Assembly: GCA_902618015.1 (NCBI GenBank)
Contig: CACMYX010000007.1
Location: forward strand, 1-57,802
From: an uncultured Alphaproteobacteria bacterium
GTDB taxonomy: Bacteria > Pseudomonadota > Alphaproteobacteria > HIMB59 > GCA-002718135
DNA: 57,802 nt
Reading direction: 5' to 3'
The notes beneath the pieces were generated by a model. It had not been told where the DNA came from and did no database searches. It was given only the letters and a program-made list of their open reading frames with translations. How positions within the stretch are numbered: the first letter of the stretch is position 1; every line of letters begins with the position of its first letter. This document shows, piece by piece, positions 44,284 through 52,949 of this stretch. The position numbers and the translations under genes are program-made.

Positions 44284-46113
44284 TTAAGCAGTTTTTTCTA
44301 CAATTTTTATATTAGGAAACATTTTATTAGAAAATTCTAAAAGATTAGTATGTTTTATATCTTCAGGTCTAAAATGCATATTATGTATTGTTTTTTCCCA
44401 ATTTGTTTCTTTAAAATCATTTTCATGTTTTTTGTAAATATTATGTTCTTTAACTTTACTAATGTCATCATTTTTAGAAATAGCATATAAAATTGTTAAC
44501 CAAGTTGAAGCTCCCATGTATTGTATTTTTTCACCCCAAGAAATACATTTTTCAAAATCTTCTTTACAAAAATAACCAATTGTTAATGCGTCATAGCGAG
44601 AACATGATGTTGCTGCTCCCTGGGGAATTGGATCTAGTTCTAAGGCTTTGTGAAGATGCTTTAAACCTTCATCAACATTATCAAGTTTTACTAAGCAAGT
44701 ACCATACCTATCTAAAATTCTAGGATCATTAGGATTAATTGAATGTCCTTTCTTGGCATGCTCAATTGATTTATTAAAATCTTTATTTCCTTGTGCAATA
44801 GCAGATGAAATTCTTAATACTTCAAAATCATTTTCATCAGCCTCAAGACTTTTCTTGACGTGCTCAAGACCCATACTCATCATCTTATCTGGTTCTTCAT
44901 AATAACCTTTGCCGTATCCACCACCAATAGTACACGCTTTTAAGGCATGAGCTCTTGCATTTGTTTCATCGGTTTCAATTGCTTTATCAAGTGCTTCAAT
45001 AGCTTTTAAATTATTTTCTTTTCCAGATCGAACATGATGATAAGTTCCTTTTATTAACCATTCATAAGAATTTAAATTTTCTGATGGTTTTCTTTTAATC
45101 CTTTGTAAGCTACTTATTTCAATATTACCTAGTAATTGTCGAGACATTTTCATTACAATTTCATCTTGCAAATCAAAAATGTCTTCTATTACTCTATCGT
45201 ATTTTTCACCCCATAAATTTGAACCATCGCTAGCATCAGTTAAGTCTACACTAACTCTTATTCTTTTACCTGCAGATCTGATATTGCCACCAATTAAATA
45301 ATCAACTAAGTGTTTCTTAGCAAATCCAAGTGCGTCTTCATCACTTTTTTTAAAATCCATCGATGTCTGATGTGAAAGGATTTCAAATTCTTGCATTCGA
45401 GAAAATTCTTGTATTAAATCTCTAAATACTCCTTCAACTAAAAATTCTGAATCTTCATCTTTACTTAAATTTTCAAAAGGAAGAATAGCTAGTTTAATTT
45501 TTTTTGCTTTATTGATTTTAGTTTGAGCTATTGGTTCTTTAATATTATTGTTTGTTGGTTTTTCTTCTTCTTTTAAAAAATCATCTTCATGAATAAGTAA
45601 ATTAGAAATTTTATAAACGTCAAAATTTTCACTTATATTTTTTAAATTTCTTGTACCATCATTTTCAATTTTAGCATCCAATCTTTTATTGACTTGTTCT
45701 TTAACAATAGTTGAAATTAAAATTCCACCTGGTTCACATTCGCTCTCAAGTCTTGCAGATACATTAACTCCTGAACCCATTATATTATCACCTTCAACTA
45801 TTACATCATCTACATGTATTCCAACTCGCCATTCTAATTTTAATTCTGTAATAGAATGATCATTTCTTTTATAAATTTCATTTTGAAATTCTATTGCTGC
45901 TTTTAAACAATTTACAGGTGATGCAAACTCACATACAACACTATCACCCTCAGTTTTAAATATTCGTCCTCCAAATTCTATGATTTTAGCATCTATTATT
46001 TTGCGACATTCATTTAAATTTCGAAGAGTTTTTTCTTCGCTTTCTTCCATATGTTTACTAAAATTTACACAATCAGTTGCAAGAATAGTTGCTAATTTTC
46101 TATCAGAATTCAT
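44284..46113 (-). CDS. Class III nucleotide cyclase fused to TolB-like and TPR domains
   Basis: A 609-residue protein. The cyclase domain occupies residues 1-170: metal aspartates D14 in LATDCVNFS and D57 in KTEGDSVV, then MGSGVNVSARLE. A TolB-N-like segment (about 210-330) begins KLAILPFENLSKDEDSEFLVEG. TPR-type helical repeats follow (about 355-500), for example ALDKAIETDETNARAH. This combination is common in alphaproteobacteria and is thought to couple cyclase activity to protein contacts; there is no signal peptide. Confidence 0.88.
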   Translation of the reverse strand: MNSDRKLATILATDCVNFSKHMEESEEKTLRNLNECRKIIDAKIIEFGGRIFKTEGDSVVCEFASPVNCLKAAIEFQNEIYKRNDHSITELKLEWRVGIHVDDVIVEGDNIMGSGVNVSARLESECEPGGILISTIVKEQVNKRLDAKIENDGTRNLKNISENFDVYKISNLLIHEDDFLKEEEKPTNNNIKEPIAQTKINKAKKIKLAILPFENLSKDEDSEFLVEGVFRDLIQEFSRMQEFEILSHQTSMDFKKSDEDALGFAKKHLVDYLIGGNIRSAGKRIRVSVDLTDASDGSNLWGEKYDRVIEDIFDLQDEIVMKMSRQLLGNIEISSLQRIKRKPSENLNSYEWLIKGTYHHVRSGKENNLKAIEALDKAIETDETNARAHALKACTIGGGYGKGYYEEPDKMMSMGLEHVKKSLEADENDFEVLRISSAIAQGNKDFNKSIEHAKKGHSINPNDPRILDRYGTCLVKLDNVDEGLKHLHKALELDPIPQGAATSCSRYDALTIGYFCKEDFEKCISWGEKIQYMGASTWLTILYAISKNDDISKVKEHNIYKKHENDFKETNWEKTIHNMHFRPEDIKHTNLLEFSNKMFPNIKIVEKTA

Positions 46114-46214
46114 ATATATTTTTTAACTAATTTTAGATATTATTTCTACTAAAATGTGTCAACTTGAGTCAGAGAATCTAGAAAAAATATTATAATATAA
46201 AGTTAGGAGTATTT

Positions 46215-46631
46215 ATGGTTGAAAATTTTAATGGTATTTTTTATTTGATTTTATACATAATTAACATTGCGTTAGCTGGTTATTATTCATTTACATTTTT
46301 ATTTAATAAGGAAAAAGAATTCGCAAAATATAATACAGATTCAAGTGCTGCACCTGCAGCGAATTTTGGAATTTTTTGGGTTACTGCTTTTTTCTTTGTT
46401 GGTCTTTATATTTTATTTACTGGACCGGATGGTACTTGGCCTTTCTTTATAATTAATGTTATTGTCTTTGCAATGGCAACTGTCTACAATTTTTGTTTTC
46501 ATTTTAAAATAGCTTTCCTTTTTGGAAGGGATAAGGTTAATTCGACAATAGAACAGCCAATTGTATCAGCAGTAGTTCTAGTACTAAACTTAATTATAAT
46601 TTATGGTTTATCAGATAAAATTTATCTATAA
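46215..46631 (+). CDS. Four-segment membrane protein, first of a tandem pair
   Basis: A 138-residue hydrophobic protein with about four membrane segments. It is not a family I recognise. Its start, MVENFNGIFYLILYIIN, closely matches the start of the next gene, showing a local duplication. A ribosome-binding GTTAGGAG precedes the ATG. The charged loop FNKEKEFAKYNTDS is probably outside the membrane. Confidence 0.7.
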   Translation: MVENFNGIFYLILYIINIALAGYYSFTFLFNKEKEFAKYNTDSSAAPAANFGIFWVTAFFFVGLYILFTGPDGTWPFFIINVIVFAMATVYNFCFHFKIAFLFGRDKVNSTIEQPIVSAVVLVLNLIIIYGLSDKIYL

Positions 46632-46651
46632 TAATTTTAAAAGGAGTAATT

Positions 46652-47062
46652 ATGGTTGAAAATTTTGGAGGTACTTTAAATCTAATTTTATTTATAATTA
46701 ATTTATTAGGCATATCTTACTATGGTTTCCTAACTGTATTTTCACCAAATTCACTTGTTGCAAGATATGATTTAGGAGAAAAGGCTTTGCCAATTGTAAG
46801 AATCATAGGAACATTTATTGTGCCAATAGTAATAATTGGAATTTGGATATTATTTAGGGAAAACGGACCTCAATCTTGCTGGATATTTTTTGTAAACGGA
46901 TTTTTACTTTCTTTTGCTCAAGTTATTTTAAGTTGGGCCCAAAGATTAAAATTTATAGACCCGGATGCGAAAAGTGATATCGCTGATGAAGTGATAGGGC
47001 ATGTATTTTTATTTGTATCAATATATCTTATATATAATATGTCCGATATAATTTATATGTAA
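46652..47062 (+). CDS. Four-segment membrane protein, second of a tandem pair
   Basis: A 136-residue paralogue of the previous gene: MVENFGGTLNLILFIIN at the N-terminus and the ending YNMSDIIYM against YGLSDKIYL in the other. The middle has diverged. GGAG precedes the ATG. The 20-base gap and the shared terminator indicate one transcript. Function unknown. Confidence 0.7.
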   Translation: MVENFGGTLNLILFIINLLGISYYGFLTVFSPNSLVARYDLGEKALPIVRIIGTFIVPIVIIGIWILFRENGPQSCWIFFVNGFLLSFAQVILSWAQRLKFIDPDAKSDIADEVIGHVFLFVSIYLIYNMSDIIYM

Positions 47063-47064
47063 CT

Positions 47065-47092
47065 AAAAGCTGGGATTCAATTCCCAGCTTTT
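47065..47092. terminator. Bidirectional terminator between convergent genes
   Basis: AAAAGCTGGGA (47065-47075) pairs perfectly with TCCCAGCTTTT (47082-47092), an 11-base stem over six bases. With A and T runs at its ends it can stop transcripts of the membrane protein pair and of the redoxin gene at 47094. Confidence 0.85.
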
Positions 47093-47093
47093 A

Positions 47094-47633
47094 TCAATTT
47101 AAAGAAAATTCTTTTACTTTATTAAATGCAAAGTGATCCGCGGCATGTTTTTTTGCATATAAAACTTCTTCTACGATACCTTCTTCATTGATCATTATAT
47201 CTGTTACTGCAGTATTAAAATATCCTCCAAGAGGAATAGGCATGAATCCTCTTATTAAGGCTGGAAAGATAGCGAATGTTTTATAAATTCCTGCTAAAAA
47301 TAACTTAAACCAACTACGTTCTATTTCATATTTTTGAAAATACTTGAACTCCTCGTCTGCCAAGACAGTAAAAGGGATAGGGCCGTGCTTCTTCATATTT
47401 AATTTCAAAAGATTAACATTTGAATGAAAAATTCCTACGTGGGTGAAATTTGGACCAAATTCATTAAATCTTTTATTAAACTCAAGTAGTCTTAAATTAC
47501 AAAAAGTGCATCCAGCAACTCTATAAAAAGTCAATAAAACTTTTTTTCCTTTAGTATCTGATAAATTAAATTGATTACCATCATGTCGGGGTAGGGTAAT
47601 TTCTTCTAATTTATCTCCTTTTTTTATTTTCAT
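47094..47633 (-). CDS. Peroxiredoxin/redoxin-like thiol protein
   Basis: A 179-residue thioredoxin-fold AhpC/TSA relative. The redox motif AGCTFCNLR near residue 35 is a C-x-x-C instead of the single peroxidatic cysteine motif P-x-x-x-T/S-x-x-C, so it may reduce disulfides or peroxides by another route. LTFYRVAGC and the later FTHVGIFHS fit the fold. No signal peptide. Function uncertain. Confidence 0.75.
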   Translation of the reverse strand: MKIKKGDKLEEITLPRHDGNQFNLSDTKGKKVLLTFYRVAGCTFCNLRLLEFNKRFNEFGPNFTHVGIFHSNVNLLKLNMKKHGPIPFTVLADEEFKYFQKYEIERSWFKLFLAGIYKTFAIFPALIRGFMPIPLGGYFNTAVTDIMINEEGIVEEVLYAKKHAADHFAFNKVKEFSLN

Positions 47634-47679
47634 ACATAATCATAATACTATAAAAATAATAAGTTAATATTAAATTTTA

Positions 47680-48105
47680 ATGACAATAATAATTATACTA
47701 AAATTCATTCATTACCTTGCAATAGTTTTTTCAGGCGGTGTTTTGGTTGGTGGAGGCGTAATACAGTCTGTTTATGCTAAGGCAAATCAAATTCCTGATT
47801 TAAATACAGCAAAGATATTAAAATTACTTGGTTACATAGGTTTGATATCTATTATTGTCTTATGGATATCAGGAATTATTCTTTCAATTAATTTATATGG
47901 AGGCTTTATTATTAATAGTGCATTTACAATCAAATTAATTGCTGCAGGTTTTCTTTTAGGCCTATCTGCTTATGTAAATTTTCACGTTTTTAATTGCTCT
48001 AAAAATAATTTACCGCCTAACAAATCTATAATGAAAATAGCTACAATGAGCGCAAGAGGGCTGTTAGTAATAGTTTTAATTGCAGCAGCAATTGCATTTT
48101 ATTAA
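47680..48105 (+). CDS. Four-segment membrane protein of unknown function
   Basis: A 141-residue protein with four membrane segments (about 5-25, 45-68, 78-98, 118-140). FIHYLAIVFSGGVLVGGGVIQ resembles the first helix of CopD/DUF2269-like proteins, which bind copper or heme through a histidine, but the match is weak. It converges with the recombinase gene, ending one base before its stop. Confidence 0.62.
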   Translation: MTIIIILKFIHYLAIVFSGGVLVGGGVIQSVYAKANQIPDLNTAKILKLLGYIGLISIIVLWISGIILSINLYGGFIINSAFTIKLIAAGFLLGLSAYVNFHVFNCSKNNLPPNKSIMKIATMSARGLLVIVLIAAAIAFY

Positions 48106-48106
48106 T

Positions 48107-49165
48107 TTATAATTTTTTTGCTGCACTAGTTTCCTTTATATTTGTTAGCTTTGTATATCTATCTATCATTTGCGTTGTCTTATGACCGCTTTGAGCCATA
48201 ATTTCATGAATAGGTACTCCATTCATTCTAGCCTGAGTAATCGAACCTATTCTTAAGCTGTGACCAGAAATTTTATCACAATTTTCTATACCTGCGTACT
48301 CAGCTCTTTTCTTTAAAATTAAAACAAAACTTGTGTCAGTCAAACTTAATTTTTGATTCTTATTATTAAGAATATATTTTTCTATATTATTAGCTTTGTT
48401 AATTTTATAAAAGAGTGGACCTGAATCAATTAATGCTACCTCTAACCAATTCTTTAACGCAGATACGGGACAATAAGGTGAATTATTTTTAGGTAAATAG
48501 ATCATTCTTCCTTCACCTTTTTGATCAGTCTTAGAAAAAGGTATTAATACTTGAACACCATCTTCTTCAAAATTTAGATGTTCGTATTTCATGCCTAAAA
48601 GCTCAGATCTTCTACAAAAACTATAAAAACCAATTAAAATAAGAGCTCTATCTCTTATGTTTCTAAAATCTTCGTTATCATTTGGAATTTTATCAATAAT
48701 TTTTTCAATATCTGCTTTTAACAACTCTCTTGCTTGACCGGATTTATTATTTTTTTCATCTCTTACAATTGCACTAATTGTTTCAGAAATATTTGGATTT
48801 TTTCTATCAAATTGAAATCCGTTAACTCTATATTTATATGTAATAGATGCTAAGATTCTTTGTATAGTGGAAGCTTTATAGGCAGTAGAGGAGTAGGGGT
48901 TATTATTTACATTTTCTCTACCCGGTATGTTGCTCGATCCTTTGAGTATTTTTGCTTCCGGATCTTCGTGAAGCCAATCCATATAATTAGCTGTTAATGC
49001 GTAAGCACTATCTAGATCATCAACATCTAAAGGACTGCAATTGTATTTATTTTTGCAATAATCTATAAACTTTAACCAATCTCCCTGATATTTATCCTGA
49101 GTGTTTTTAGCTTTGGATTTTTCTTTTAATTTACTTACTTTTTCATTTAGTGATATTTTAACCAT
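48107..49165 (-). CDS. Cre-like tyrosine recombinase
   Basis: A 352-residue site-specific recombinase. The N-terminal core-binding helices span residues 10-125. The catalytic set is complete: R185 in FCRRSELLG, a lysine at 212 or 216, H302 and R305 in SGHSLRIG, H328 in QSGHKTT, and the nucleophile Y337 in DRYTKL. The stretch SGHSLRIG...NGVPIHEIMAQSG resembles phage P1 Cre more than typical phage integrases. No other phage or transposon genes are adjacent. A perfect palindrome lies nine bases upstream of its start. Confidence 0.92.
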   Translation of the reverse strand: MVKISLNEKVSKLKEKSKAKNTQDKYQGDWLKFIDYCKNKYNCSPLDVDDLDSAYALTANYMDWLHEDPEAKILKGSSNIPGRENVNNNPYSSTAYKASTIQRILASITYKYRVNGFQFDRKNPNISETISAIVRDEKNNKSGQARELLKADIEKIIDKIPNDNEDFRNIRDRALILIGFYSFCRRSELLGMKYEHLNFEEDGVQVLIPFSKTDQKGEGRMIYLPKNNSPYCPVSALKNWLEVALIDSGPLFYKINKANNIEKYILNNKNQKLSLTDTSFVLILKKRAEYAGIENCDKISGHSLRIGSITQARMNGVPIHEIMAQSGHKTTQMIDRYTKLTNIKETSAAKKL

Positions 49166-49173
49166 ATTATATA

Positions 49174-49197
49174 TTACGATAATTACAGTTATCGTAA
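49174..49197. repeat. Perfect palindrome upstream of the recombinase, candidate recombination or operator site
   Basis: TTACGATAA (49174-49182), six-base spacer TTACAG, then TTATCGTAA (49189-49197). Nine-base arms and a six-base centre resemble the layout of dif sites (11-6-11); the right half extended to 11 bases, TTATCGTAAAT, matches the classic XerD half-site TTATGTTAAAT at nine of 11 positions. It begins nine bases upstream of the recombinase start codon. It could be the recombinase's target, or an operator for its own promoter. Confidence 0.55.
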
Positions 49198-49324
49198 ATA
49201 ATAGTCAAGTAAAATTATAATATATATAAATCAGTAAGATATTTAATAATTCTAATATTAAATATATTAGCATACAAAATATAGGATTTTCACGTGTAAA
49301 AAAATACTATATATTGTGATTAAT

Positions 49325-50050
49325 ATGGAACAATTACCGCAGATTCCCGCCAAATCAAGTATCTTCGTATTAACTGGTGCCGGTATAAGTAAAGAGTCTG
49401 GAATTGAAACATTTAGAGACTCTGATGGACTATGGAATAATCACAGGATTGAAGATGTTGCCAGTCCTGAAGGATTCTACAGAAACCCTACTCTTGTCTA
49501 TGATTTTTACAATAAACGTCGAAAAGAACTTAATTCAGGAATTAAGCCAAATAGGGCTCATATTTTGCTTCATGAACTAGAAAAAACATATAAAATTCAT
49601 ATAGTTACACAGAATATCGATAATTTGCATGAGATTGGAGGTTCATCATCAATAATTCATATGCACGGAGAGTTAAATAAAGTGAGATGTATAATTAATG
49701 GTAATCATGTATTTGAGTGGCTAGAAGACCTGAATGAGACCCATAAATGCTCTAAATGCGGCTCTCAAATGAGACCTCATATTGTATGGTTTGGCGAAAT
49801 GCCAATGCAAATGGATGAAATTCACGATTTAGCTGAGCAATCCAGTCTATTTGTTTCTATAGGCACTTCAGGACAAGTCTACCCTGCCGCTGGTTTCGTT
49901 TCGATGTTTAATGATATGCGCAAACCAACAATTGAATTAAACTTGGAACCATCAAGTAATCAAGATCAATTTGATTTTGCCATTCATAAACCAGCTACAG
50001 TTGCTGTTGAAGAATTTAAAAACTTACTTTTAAAGAATTTAAAAAAATAA
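49325..50050 (+). CDS. cobB: Sirtuin NAD-dependent deacylase (CobB-type)
   Basis: A 241-residue protein lysine deacylase that transfers acyl groups to ADP-ribose. LTGAGISKESGIETFR near residue 15, the catalytic histidine in IHMHGEL, and zinc cysteines in VRCIIN and HKCSKCG are present. FYNKRRKEL keeps the Tyr and Arg that give E. coli CobB its desuccinylase activity. I prefer ATG at 49325; an upstream in-frame GTG at 49316 would add three residues. It is divergent from the recombinase gene. Confidence 0.9.
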   Translation: MEQLPQIPAKSSIFVLTGAGISKESGIETFRDSDGLWNNHRIEDVASPEGFYRNPTLVYDFYNKRRKELNSGIKPNRAHILLHELEKTYKIHIVTQNIDNLHEIGGSSSIIHMHGELNKVRCIINGNHVFEWLEDLNETHKCSKCGSQMRPHIVWFGEMPMQMDEIHDLAEQSSLFVSIGTSGQVYPAAGFVSMFNDMRKPTIELNLEPSSNQDQFDFAIHKPATVAVEEFKNLLLKNLKK

Positions 50051-50088
50051 TTTATTCACTTTATTAAATTTTTTTTAACAAATAAAGA

Positions 50089-50164
50089 TGTGGCACTTAA
50101 GAGGAGTTTTAAAATGATTAATTTTATAATTTTATAATGAATATTTTTTTGACTCAGTGCCACA
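50089..50164. repeat. Inverted repeat in the sirtuin downstream region
   Basis: TGTGGCACT (50089-50097) and AGTGCCACA (50156-50164) are a perfect nine-base inverted repeat with 58 bases between. A related AGTGGCACC occurs at the start of the next gene (50288-50296). The region 50051-50288 otherwise shows no gene. Whether this folds as a long hairpin, binds a regulator or is chance is open. Confidence 0.35.
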
Positions 50165-50288
50165 GAAATATTTCTATTTATTAATTTAGGCAAATTCGGG
50201 TTCTAACTATGTTTAGATTAAGATTTGTTCTTAATATTACCTTATTGATTTCTCATTTATATCAAATTTTATTTTTATAGAAGTTTTA

Positions 50289-51038
50289 GTGGCACCAGTT
50301 ATCAAAAGAATTATAATTTTTCTATTCTCCCTCCTTATTATTGTTCTCCTTCTCTCTGGTGCTGCTAAAGGTGATCAATTATTAAGTTCCAAAGAATTTA
50401 TTAAAAAAGAACTCCCCCTTGATCAGGGAAATAACAAACTCATTATTACGGAAGCTCAAGAATATCCTAAAAGAACATTTTATTTTGATCCTTTGGTTGT
50501 TTTTAATGAACAAGATGACGTAAGTCTGTGTGGGTATGAACTAACAACAGTTGATTTTACAGGAACTAGGATTGTTGTAAGCCTTTATGCAGCTCTTTTT
50601 GATAATGCACCAGCAATTATTAATTATGTAAGATTGGAAACATTACAATTAACTCCTTTTGATAAAGAATTATCCTTTAGTGATATGAAAAAATTAGAAC
50701 TCTACCCCTACACAATGGAAATTATAAAAAATAATACCTTATTTGAATCTTTGGAAAGAAATAATTCCAAAACAAGTGCCATTATTAGTGAATCATCGAA
50801 TAATTATCTCTTAAATAAAGGTAAAATCTTAAAAGAATTTTATATGGGTGGATATGACTTACACGTAGAGTTTATCAAGGGATACCCAATTCACATTCCT
50901 ATTCCGCAAAATATTAAATTATTAAATGCTAAAATTGATCTCATTGATCACTGTCTTATTGAACTAAGAAAGAATGAGAAAAAAACTAAGATACCTGAAG
51001 AGAATTATCTAAAAGAAGCATCCTATATAATTCAATAA
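50289..51038 (+). CDS. Secreted or membrane-anchored protein of unknown function
   Basis: A 249-residue protein with an N-terminal hydrophobic stretch (residues 6-26, KRIIIFLFSLLIIVLLLSGAA) that is a signal peptide or anchor. The rest is soluble and mixed alpha/beta, without a family I recognise. The start codon is GTG at 50289; the weak ribosome-binding region leaves this uncertain. The region after residue 190 ends in a basic stretch KNEKKTKIPEENYLKEA. Confidence 0.6.
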   Translation: MAPVIKRIIIFLFSLLIIVLLLSGAAKGDQLLSSKEFIKKELPLDQGNNKLIITEAQEYPKRTFYFDPLVVFNEQDDVSLCGYELTTVDFTGTRIVVSLYAALFDNAPAIINYVRLETLQLTPFDKELSFSDMKKLELYPYTMEIIKNNTLFESLERNNSKTSAIISESSNNYLLNKGKILKEFYMGGYDLHVEFIKGYPIHIPIPQNIKLLNAKIDLIDHCLIELRKNEKKTKIPEENYLKEASYIIQ

Positions 51039-51094
51039 ATCTATTTAAAATATAATTAAAAACAATTATTATAAAAAATTGAAAAGGAACAATA

Positions 51095-51433
51095 ATGAAT
51101 TTAGGAGAGAAATATAAAAAAGCGTGGTTTGATTATATGAGCAATTTAGATCGTGAAACTTTACCAAGTTTGATGGATGATAAATTTGAGTTGCGATCTC
51201 TTACAAAAGGTCCGCAAAAAACCATAGAATCTAAACAAGAAATTCTAGAAAGAATAAGTAACATAGGTACGTCAATAAAATTAACACCGGAAGTTCACCA
51301 TTCATCAGATGACTTACTTGTAATAAGTGTGTTACAGGAGTGGGATACTGGAAAAGGAATAGTTATGTGGTTTGTTAAGTTTAGAGATGGTAAAGCGATT
51401 CAACAAATTACTGCTAAAGGTGATCCAGCTTAA
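51095..51433 (+). CDS. Small NTF2/SnoaL-like protein
   Basis: A 112-residue protein with the layout of the NTF2 cone fold: a long helix with YKKAWFDYMSNLD, LPSLMDDKFELRS, then strands VISVLQEWDTGKGIVMWFVKFRDGKAIQ. Such domains bind or convert small molecules; no catalytic residues can be assigned. Clear ribosome-binding GAAAAGGAAC precedes the ATG. Confidence 0.65.
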   Translation: MNLGEKYKKAWFDYMSNLDRETLPSLMDDKFELRSLTKGPQKTIESKQEILERISNIGTSIKLTPEVHHSSDDLLVISVLQEWDTGKGIVMWFVKFRDGKAIQQITAKGDPA

Positions 51434-51466
51434 ATAATAATTAAACTATTATTAAAAAATATATTT

Positions 51467-52135
51467 TTAACCATCCCAAACTTTTTTTAAAATTTCCTGT
51501 TTCTTTCTTAAGTTTCTAAATAAGAAGAATAAAATTATAATTTGTATAATTACAACTAGATTAAAATACCCGTAATTATAAATAAAATGAAAAAGAATTG
51601 CGATTATTAATCCTAAAAATATAAATAAAATATTTCTGTTATAAAAATAATAATAAGAAAAAGAAAATCCAATAAAAATACCACATGCGGCATGCATTGG
51701 TGCAGTTAAGAATGCTCTAGTCCATGCAACATCTTGCCATGTGGTTCCAAAATTTGCTGCATTACCAACATAATCGAAATTTTCAGCCATAGCAAAACCA
51801 AGTGCTGCAGTTGCACCGTAAACTAGGCCATCCATTGGTTCATCAAAATCTTTAAGTCTAGTACAATAAAAAAATAAAATTAAAAATTTAAGTATTTCTT
51901 CAACAAATGCGCCAACAAAAAATGTATCTATTAAAACATAATATTCATTATAATAAAAATTATTGTAAATAATTTCCTTCAAATACATATTTCCAAAACC
52001 AGCAGGTATTGTAATTAAAATTCCCAATATAAATGTAATTATAATTGCTTTTTTAGGCTCAGGAAATCTATCTAGAGTAACAAAGAAATAGACCAAAATA
52101 ATTGATGGCATTACAGTTGCAAGAAATTGAAACAT
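51467..52135 (-). CDS. PrsW-family intramembrane protease
   Basis: A 222-residue membrane protein with about seven segments. The diagnostic glutamate pair is in GAFVEEILKFLIL near residue 77 and the metal histidines in APMHAACGIFIGF and FHFIYNYG. PrsW in Bacillus cleaves an anti-sigma factor; bacterial homologues of this type have unknown targets. It follows the GYD gene on the same strand but is separated from it by a terminator. Confidence 0.88.
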   Translation of the reverse strand: MFQFLATVMPSIILVYFFVTLDRFPEPKKAIIITFILGILITIPAGFGNMYLKEIIYNNFYYNEYYVLIDTFFVGAFVEEILKFLILFFYCTRLKDFDEPMDGLVYGATAALGFAMAENFDYVGNAANFGTTWQDVAWTRAFLTAPMHAACGIFIGFSFSYYYFYNRNILFIFLGLIIAILFHFIYNYGYFNLVVIIQIIILFFLFRNLRKKQEILKKVWDG

Positions 52136-52159
52136 AATATTTTAAATATCCTAAATAAA

Positions 52160-52190
52160 AATAAAAAGCACTCTAGTCAGAGTGCTTATT
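52160..52190 (-). terminator. Terminator downstream of the GYD gene
   Basis: Stem AAGCACTCT (52166-52174) with AGAGTGCTT (52179-52187) around AGTC. Read on the minus strand it is followed by a run of T residues, so it ends the transcript of the gene at 52194. Confidence 0.8.
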
Positions 52191-52193
52191 GAA

Positions 52194-52511
52194 TTATGAA
52201 GTGGGAGGAGAAAAATCTACTTTGTTTCCCATTTCTCTTACTTTGTTTAAATCAACAGACTCTAAAGTAACTGCTTCGGTAAGCGTACCTGCTGCTTTTG
52301 CTTTTAAAGCACATGCAGCCATACTTTCAAATGATTCAGCCTCAGTAATCATGACAAAATCATACTGACCTCTTGTTATATGATAATCAATTAATTTACC
52401 TCCAACACTGCTAACCATTTTTTCCATAGCTGCTTTTCTGTCCGAGTCTCCATTAATAATACCATCAGCACCTTTTTGTGAATAGATGCCCAGTGATATA
52501 AAAATTGACAT
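52194..52511 (-). CDS. GYD-domain protein
   Basis: A 105-residue dimeric alpha-beta-barrel protein with the GYD motif region as RGQYDFVMITEAESFESMAACALKAKAAG. Its function is not known; such proteins are often small-molecule binders. It is divergent from the next plus-strand gene, another barrel-like protein, across 71 bases. Confidence 0.85.
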   Translation of the reverse strand: MSIFISLGIYSQKGADGIINGDSDRKAAMEKMVSSVGGKLIDYHITRGQYDFVMITEAESFESMAACALKAKAAGTLTEAVTLESVDLNKVREMGNKVDFSPPTS

Positions 52512-52582
52512 TTAAAATCCTTTCAAGTTTAATAATATTTAATTAGTTTATAAATTTTTACGTCAAAAAAAAGGTTTAAATT

Positions 52583-52852
52583 ATGAAAATTATTATGAAT
52601 GTTAAATTAAAAGAAGGCTATGAAAAATGGAAAAATCTTTTTCTCAGTGTTGATACTCATAGAGAAAAATATGGAATAAAAGTTTTAGCATATGGCCATC
52701 CAAAAGATGATGAAACTAAAATTTATCAAGTTTTAGAGATTGAATCGATGGAAAAAATGCAACAAGCTATGCAAGATCCAGAACTAGCAAAACTTAGAAC
52801 TGATGCTGGTGTTGATTTAGATAGCCAGGAATTAGTTTTTTTAGTTGAGTAG
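52583..52852 (+). CDS. Small DUF3764-like alpha/beta protein
   Basis: An 89-residue protein with the ferredoxin-like pattern of small monooxygenase/stress barrel proteins: KIIMNVKLKEGYEKWKNLF, then KVLAYGHPKDDETKIYQVLEIES and AMQDPELAKLRTDAGV. No catalytic residues are identifiable. It is followed by its own terminator. Confidence 0.6.
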   Translation: MKIIMNVKLKEGYEKWKNLFLSVDTHREKYGIKVLAYGHPKDDETKIYQVLEIESMEKMQQAMQDPELAKLRTDAGVDLDSQELVFLVE

Positions 52853-52862
52853 ATTTTATTTT

Positions 52863-52898
52863 ATTGAGGGTAATAATTATTTTGCCCTCAATTTTATT
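52863..52898 (+). terminator. Terminator after the small barrel protein gene
   Basis: ATTGAGGG (52863-52870) pairs with CCCTCAAT (52885-52892), extended inward by three weaker pairs, and is followed by TTTATT. It also lies about 50 bases from the end of the convergent secreted-protein operon. Confidence 0.75.
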
Positions 52899-52949
52899 CG
52901 TAACTTAACGCATCAATATTTGGATTATTACTAAGACTATTAATTAAAT

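Noticed and set aside
48107..50050. An integrated phage or genomic island round the recombinase
   Set aside because: No tRNA, direct repeat pair, phage structural gene or shift in base composition is visible on either side.
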